A stretch of DNA of 28,717 bases from JAFIEN01 sp051859505 (GTDB lineage Bacteria > Pseudomonadota > Alphaproteobacteria > Rhodobacterales > Rhodobacteraceae). The notes below the pieces were generated by a model. The model ran no database searches. It was not told the origin of the DNA and saw nothing but the letters and a program-made list of their open reading frames with translations. Positions within the stretch are counted from its first letter, which is position 1. Each line of letters opens with the position of its first letter. This document shows positions 24,993 to 28,717 of the stretch, piece by piece. Made by a program: the position numbers and the translations under genes. The stretch covers positions 1 through 28,717 of the forward strand of contig JBHYFN010000047.1 in NCBI GenBank assembly GCA_051859505.1, in the 5' to 3' direction.

Positions 24993-26381
24993 TCATTGCG
25001 CCGGCGTGGTCGGCCCGGCCGCCGGCCCCAGCACTTCGGGATAGGCCACGGCCGGCACCTTGACCTTGTCGAGGCCCAGGATCTCGGCCTCGCGCGGCAC
25101 CCGCAAGAGGCCCAGCCCCTTGAGGATCAGCGACGAGACATAGCCCGGCACAAAGCCCAGCGTCGCCATGACCAGCGCCCCGATCACCTGCCCGTAAAGC
25201 GTGATCGTCGGTCCGCCCTCGATGTCGAGCGACGGATACCCGGCGGCGAAGATGCCCACGGCCACCACGCCCCAAAGCCCCACGACCCCGTGCAGCGACA
25301 CGGCGCCCACGGCATCGTCGATCCCCATCTTCTCGACGACCTTGGCGGCATAGGCCATGATCACGCCGCCGATCATCGCGATGACAAAGGCCATCGGCGG
25401 CCAGTAGAGGTCAAGCCCACCGGCCACTGCGATGATGCCGCCCAGCGCGCCCGACATCATCCAGAACGGATCATGCGTGATCACCCAGGCCGCGATCGCG
25501 CCCCCGGCAAAGCCCATCAGGATGTTGAAGGTCATCGCCGAAAGGTTGGTGGGCGTGCCATAGATCGTGTGGAAGATGCCCTCGCCCCAGGACCAGGGCT
25601 CTCCTGGGAAGATCACGCAGCCCATGAGGAACCCCCAGAAGCCCGCGATGATCAGCATCAGCCCCACCAGCGTCGCCGGCAGCGAATGCGCCGGGATCGC
25701 ATTGGCCGTCCCGTCCGGGTTGAACTTGCCGATCCGCGCGCCAAGGTTGACCAGCACCCCCAGCGTGAAGAAGCCCGCGATGGCATGAACCACGCCCGCC
25801 GCGCCGAAATCGTGATAGCCGAGCGAGGTGACCAGCCAGCCATCCGAATGCCAGCCCCAGGCCGCGCCCAGGATCCAGACGAAACTGCCCAGCACGATGG
25901 CCAGGATCACGAAGCCCACGATCTGGATCCGCTCGATCAGCGCGCCCGACATGATCGATGCGGTGGTCGCGGCGAACATCGCGAAGGCCCCGAAGAACAC
26001 GCCCGTGGCACTGTCGGCCAGGTTCGGCCCCATCACCTCGCCGAAGGGATTGGCCGCCTCGATCGCATAGGCCAGGCCCGAGATCTCCATCGCGCCTTCC
26101 GACATGGTAAAGCCCGTGGGGAAGGCCCAGTAGATGAACCAGCCCACGTAATAGAAAGTCGGGATGAGAAAGGCGAAGGCGAGGATGTTCTTGATCCCCG
26201 ACGACAACGCATTCTTCATCCGCGAGGCCCCCATCTCGTATGAGAGAAAGCCCGCATGGATCAGCACCATCAACGGGATGGTGAGGTAATAATACATTTC
26301 GGCCGTTGTCCGGTTCAGCCCGGCCGTCGCATCCTGCAAGGCGGCCAGTTCGGCTGCCAGCACGGCAATCTGTTCTTCCAT
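24993..26381 (-). CDS. Amt-family ammonium transporter (canonical pore)
   Basis: A 462-residue inner-membrane transporter with eleven predicted segments. The twin pore histidines are present: H199 in GVVHAIAG and H364 in SLHGVVG. Other family stretches include FPGEPWSWG and FAATTASIMSGALIERIQ. Ammonium (and often methylammonium) enters through such channels. The N-terminus carries a 25-residue extracytoplasmic stretch (EEQIAVLAAELAALQDATAG). Located between tmm and the small ORF; no GlnK gene adjoins it, unlike the usual glnK-amtB pair, so its regulation and role are probably tied to methylated-amine use. Substrate preference between ammonium and methylamine is not decided here. Confidence 0.9.
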   Translation of the reverse strand: MEEQIAVLAAELAALQDATAGLNRTTAEMYYYLTIPLMVLIHAGFLSYEMGASRMKNALSSGIKNILAFAFLIPTFYYVGWFIYWAFPTGFTMSEGAMEISGLAYAIEAANPFGEVMGPNLADSATGVFFGAFAMFAATTASIMSGALIERIQIVGFVILAIVLGSFVWILGAAWGWHSDGWLVTSLGYHDFGAAGVVHAIAGFFTLGVLVNLGARIGKFNPDGTANAIPAHSLPATLVGLMLIIAGFWGFLMGCVIFPGEPWSWGEGIFHTIYGTPTNLSAMTFNILMGFAGGAIAAWVITHDPFWMMSGALGGIIAVAGGLDLYWPPMAFVIAMIGGVIMAYAAKVVEKMGIDDAVGAVSLHGVVGLWGVVAVGIFAAGYPSLDIEGGPTITLYGQVIGALVMATLGFVPGYVSSLILKGLGLLRVPREAEILGLDKVKVPAVAYPEVLGPAAGPTTPAQ

Positions 26382-26610
26382 GGATCCTGTCCCCTGTTGC
26401 CTGCGCCGGGCCTTGCATCGGACCCGGCATCTTGCCGCGTCAGTTAATCACGCGGCCAAAAACCGCGGCGGCCCTTTTCTTCACGGGGGGCAAAAAAGTT
26501 TCCGTTCAGTTCAATGGGCCGGCCGGATTGCGGCAGAATTCGGCAAGGCCGGACCGGTTCGCACAAAAAACGAACCGAATTGAATCGGGCAGACCTGCCC
26601 GACTCCCCCT

Positions 26611-26760
26611 GCTTCTTTTGTTTGAAAATATCCCGGGGGGAGTCTCCGCAGGAGNNNNNNNNNNTTTTTTTTTTTTTTAAAACTCGGGGGGGGGTCGCCC
26701 CGGGGGGGGGGGGGCCCCCCCCCCCCCCTCGCGCTTTGCCCCGGGGGCAGAGCCCCCTCC
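26611..26760 (+). repeat. short intergenic repeat, copy 2, interrupted by gap
   Basis: GCTTCTTTTGTTTGAAAATATCCCGGGGGG (abbreviated here; positions 26611-26640) matches copy 1 at 3499 with a few changes. The GC-rich hairpin part reappears at 26743-26756 (CGGGGGCAGAGCCCCC). Between them lie the 10-N gap and homopolymers, so this copy is either split by an insertion or misassembled. Confidence 0.55.
26655..26664. other. assembly gap (10 N) beside long homopolymers
   Basis: Ten Ns are followed by T14, G9, G14 and C14 runs (26665-26728). The flanks are not reliable at base level. Confidence 0.95.
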
Positions 26761-26815
26761 GCGCGCGGACATGCGACACGCGCCCCGATCCGCAGACCGA
26801 CCGGCCTCAACGAAA

Positions 26816-26843
26816 CAGGCCCCGCGATACGCCGCGGGGCCTG
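26816..26843 (-). terminator. terminator of the tmm transcript
   Basis: An 11-bp stem (CAGGCCCCGCG/CGCGGGGCCTG) with a 6-nt loop, 23 bp after the tmm stop, followed on the minus strand by TTTCGTT. Fits an intrinsic terminator with a short T-run. Confidence 0.75.
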
Positions 26844-26866
26844 TCCTGCGATCTCTGCCGCGCGGT

Positions 26867-28210
26867 TCAGTTGCGCAGATAGCTTTCCAGCGAATCCTCG
26901 AGCGCATCTTTCCACGGCGTATGATGCACCGGCGCCATCGTGCCGGTGATGACCGAGCGATAGGCATTGTTGCGAAACGCCATGATATCCACCTTCTTGT
27001 GGTCCTTCCATTCGAAGAAGGCCTCGCAGGCGCCCTCCACGTCGAAGCTCGGATAATCCGTCTCGGCGATCAGCTCCTTCACGTAATCGCCCTGGTAATG
27101 GATCGCGTCATGCGCGTCCTGCCCGGCATCCTCGGCCTTCACCCGATCCTCGACATCTTTCAGAAGCACCGCCTTGTCGGACGGGATCTCGATCTTGCCC
27201 ATGATCGCGTCGCGCACCCACCAGGCCTGGGCGTCGAACATGTTGAAGGTGAACCACTGGTCCTGCATGCCAAGGTAGAAAAGCTTGGGATTATGCACCC
27301 AGACCACCCCCTTGTAGAGATCCGCCGTAGCCAGCCGGTTGGCCGTCTTCAGCCGCAGATCGTCGGGCAGGAAGGGGAAATGGTGTTTGTAGCCGGTGCA
27401 CAGGATGATCGCGTCGATCTTTTTCGACGTGCCGTCCGCGAAATAGGCGGTCGTCTCGTCCACCCGTTCCAGCTTGGGCACTTCCTTCCAGTTCTCGGGC
27501 CATTTGTATCCCATCGGCGCATTGCGATAGGCCACCGTGATCGAGTTCGCCCCGTATTTCCAGCATTGCGAGCCGATATCCTCGGCCGAATAGCTTGATC
27601 CCAGCAAGAGCAGATCCTTGCCCGCGAATTCGCGCGCGTCGCGGAAGTCATGGGCATGCAGGACGCGGCCGTTGAACGTGTCGAAACCGGGATATTCCGG
27701 CACATTGGGCACCGAGAAATGGCCCGAGGCGACGACGACATGGTCGAAGTCTTCGTCATACATGCGGTCGTTGACAAGGTCATGGGCGGTGACGGTGAAA
27801 TTGCCCTTGTCCTCGTTGTAGCGCACCATGCGGATCGTGGTGGAAAAGCGGATCCAGTCGCGCACGCCGGCCTTGTTCACCCGGCCTTCGATATAGTCGA
27901 ACAGCACGGCGCGCGGCGGGTAGCTGGCGATCTGCTTGCCGAAATGTTCCTCGAAGGAATAATCGGCGAATTCCAGCCCCTCTTTCGGCCCGTTCGACCA
28001 GAGGTAGCGATACATCGAGCAATGGACCGGCTCGCCATATTGATCAAGGCCGGTGCGCCAGGTGTAATTCCACAGGCCGCCCCAATTGTCCTGCTTTTCG
28101 AAGCAGACCACTTCGGGGATCGCTTCGCCTTTCTGTTTCGCGCTCTGGAAGGCGCGCAGCTGGGCCAGACCCGAAGGGCCGGCGCCAATCACCGCTACTC
28201 GTTTCGTCAT
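26867..28210 (-). CDS. tmm: trimethylamine monooxygenase Tmm (flavin-containing monooxygenase)
   Basis: A 447-residue FMO that oxidises trimethylamine to trimethylamine N-oxide with NADPH and O2. The FAD motif is GAGPSG (9-14), the FMO fingerprint is FNGRVLHAHDF (178-188), and the second nucleotide motif reads LLGSSYSAEDIG (202-212), the form typical of bacterial Tmm. Length, NWGGLWNYTW and LCTGYKHHFPFLP also fit. A strong GGAGG precedes ATG 28210. It lies 54 bp after the glutamine-synthetase-family gene and ends in its own terminator. With tdm and dmmDABC in the window it forms a complete TMA-to-methylamine route. Confidence 0.93.
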   Translation of the reverse strand: MTKRVAVIGAGPSGLAQLRAFQSAKQKGEAIPEVVCFEKQDNWGGLWNYTWRTGLDQYGEPVHCSMYRYLWSNGPKEGLEFADYSFEEHFGKQIASYPPRAVLFDYIEGRVNKAGVRDWIRFSTTIRMVRYNEDKGNFTVTAHDLVNDRMYDEDFDHVVVASGHFSVPNVPEYPGFDTFNGRVLHAHDFRDAREFAGKDLLLLGSSYSAEDIGSQCWKYGANSITVAYRNAPMGYKWPENWKEVPKLERVDETTAYFADGTSKKIDAIILCTGYKHHFPFLPDDLRLKTANRLATADLYKGVVWVHNPKLFYLGMQDQWFTFNMFDAQAWWVRDAIMGKIEIPSDKAVLLKDVEDRVKAEDAGQDAHDAIHYQGDYVKELIAETDYPSFDVEGACEAFFEWKDHKKVDIMAFRNNAYRSVITGTMAPVHHTPWKDALEDSLESYLRN

Positions 28211-28232
28211 GGATACCTCCGGCTGTGGGTTT

Positions 28233-28255
28233 GCCCGGCCTGCATCGGGCCGGGC
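28233..28255 (-). promoter_or_regulatory. intercistronic hairpin upstream of tmm
   Basis: An 8-bp GC stem (GCCCGGCC/GGCCGGGC, 7-nt loop) lies between the glutamine-synthetase-family stop and the tmm ribosome-binding site. No T-run follows on the minus strand, so it more likely stabilises or processes the shared message than terminates it. Confidence 0.4.
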
Positions 28256-28264
28256 CGCATTTGT

Positions 28265-28717
28265 CTAGATATCAAGCGTATGCTCATGCTCCCAGCGCGA
28301 GAAATGCGATACGAAGCTGTTCCATTCCTGCGTCTTGAGCTTGACATAGGCGGAGGAGAATTCCTCGCCCATCATCGCGCGCAGGGTCTTGTCCTTTTCA
28401 TAGTCGCGCAGCGCGTCCAGAAGGTTCAGCGGCAGTTTCGGCGCACCCTTCACCTTGTGGCCCTCGGCATACATGTCGATATCCCAGCGCCGCCCCGGAT
28501 CGGCCTTCGAGCGCACGCCATCCAGCCCCGCCGCGATGATCACCGCCTGCAGCAGATAGGGGTTCGCCGCGCCATCGGGCAGGCGCAGCTCGAACCGGCC
28601 GGGGCCGGGGACGCGCACCATATGGGTGCGGTTGTTGCCGGTCCAGGTCACGGTATTGGGCCCCCAGGTCGCGCCCGATGTGGTGCGCGGCGCGTTGATG
28701 CGCTTGTAGCTGTTGAC
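28265..28717 (-). CDS. glutamine-synthetase-family enzyme (GmaS/GlnT type), C-terminal part
   Basis: The C-terminal 150 residues of a glutamine-synthetase-fold ligase; the N-terminus lies beyond the window. The stretch NSYKR, the active-site region NNRTHMVRVPGPGRFELRLPDG, and NPYLLQAVIIAAGLDG match this family; the ending SHFSRWEHEHTLDI is of the kind seen in GlnT/GmaS proteins. Such enzymes make glutamine, or gamma-glutamylmethylamide from methylamine (GmaS). Position directly before tmm in a methylated-amine locus favours GmaS, yet sequence alone does not separate GmaS from a type-III/GlnT glutamine synthetase. Confidence 0.8.
   Translation of the reverse strand, partial: VNSYKRINAPRTTSGATWGPNTVTWTGNNRTHMVRVPGPGRFELRLPDGAANPYLLQAVIIAAGLDGVRSKADPGRRWDIDMYAEGHKVKGAPKLPLNLLDALRDYEKDKTLRAMMGEEFSSAYVKLKTQEWNSFVSHFSRWEHEHTLDI

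Larger units (their letters stand above)
26382..26866. other. 485-bp intergenic region with hairpins and assembly gap
   Basis: No gene is visible. In order: a GCCGGG/CCCGGC inverted repeat near the amt start; a CCGCGT/ACGCGG stem; a CGGTTCG/CGAACCG stem with loop CACAAAAAA (26555-26577); a TCGGGCAG/CTGCCCGA stem (26585-26602); repeat copy 2 (26611-26640); the N gap; long homopolymers; a GGGGGCAGAGCCCCC-like hairpin (26743-26756); and the tmm terminator. The amt promoter must lie in its left part but was not resolved. Confidence 0.7.

Noticed and set aside
26677..27011. Small minus-strand ORFs across the N gap and homopolymer block
   Set aside because: Translations consist of poly-Gly/Pro/Lys through artefactual runs and overlap the 3' end of tmm.

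Overview
The window is high-GC, densely packed bacterial DNA. Its gene content (trimethylamine monooxygenase, TMAO demethylase and a dmmDABC-ordered dimethylamine monooxygenase, with two Amt proteins) and its intergenic hairpin elements fit an alphaproteobacterium of the Rhodobacteraceae/Roseobacter group. This assignment rests on gene content alone. Two 10-N gaps (270-279 and 26655-26664) mark joins in a draft assembly. No rRNA, tRNA, CRISPR array, transposase or integrase was seen.

Region A (1-12475) looks like one large catabolic locus for an unidentified small, probably cyclic, nitrogenous compound. Three transcription units surround a GntR/FCD regulator gene (2705-3421, +). Leftward from 2627 run a short-chain dehydrogenase, a dihydroorotase/allantoinase-type amidohydrolase and a Gfo/Idh/MocA oxidoreductase cut by the window edge. 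Leftward from 9274 run a Tat-exported THI5-like binding protein, a deaminase-type amidohydrolase, an ABC ATPase, two permeases and a second short-chain dehydrogenase. Rightward from 9544 run an alpha/beta hydrolase, a pyroglutamyl-peptidase homologue, a 2-oxoglutarate/Fe(II)-type oxygenase and a DUF3830 protein. Stops and starts overlap at most junctions (ATGA or GTGA). The two large operons diverge from an AT-rich promoter region that carries a tandem operator-like motif. I recognise no described pathway with this exact set of genes.

Region B (12568-14141) is a two-gene unit: an acetyltransferase resembling the GNAT domain of bacterial/animal O-GlcNAcases, overlapped by a BadF/N-acetylglucosamine-kinase-type ATPase. 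It points to amino-sugar metabolism.

Region C (14209-28717) is a methylated-amine locus. Leftward genes encode a glutamine-synthetase-family enzyme (partial; GmaS or GlnT type), Tmm (TMA to TMAO), a canonical Amt, a 53-residue single-pass membrane protein, a divergent Amt without the two pore histidines, the dmmD-A-B-C set (DMA to methylamine plus formaldehyde, which is captured on folate), an AraC regulator with a GATase-like domain, and Tdm (TMAO to DMA plus formaldehyde) followed by a truncated haemoglobin. A DMT-family exporter gene diverges from tdm. Together they cover TMA to TMAO to DMA to methylamine, with capture of nitrogen by a glutamine-synthetase-type enzyme. The N-methylglutamate pathway genes (mgs/mgd) are not in the window.

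Convergent gene ends carry striking hairpins: a double inverted repeat at 14148-14191, a related pair at 18057-18100, and a short repeat ending in a GC-rich hairpin at 3529-3547. A second copy of that repeat lies next to the assembly gap at about 26.65 kb.
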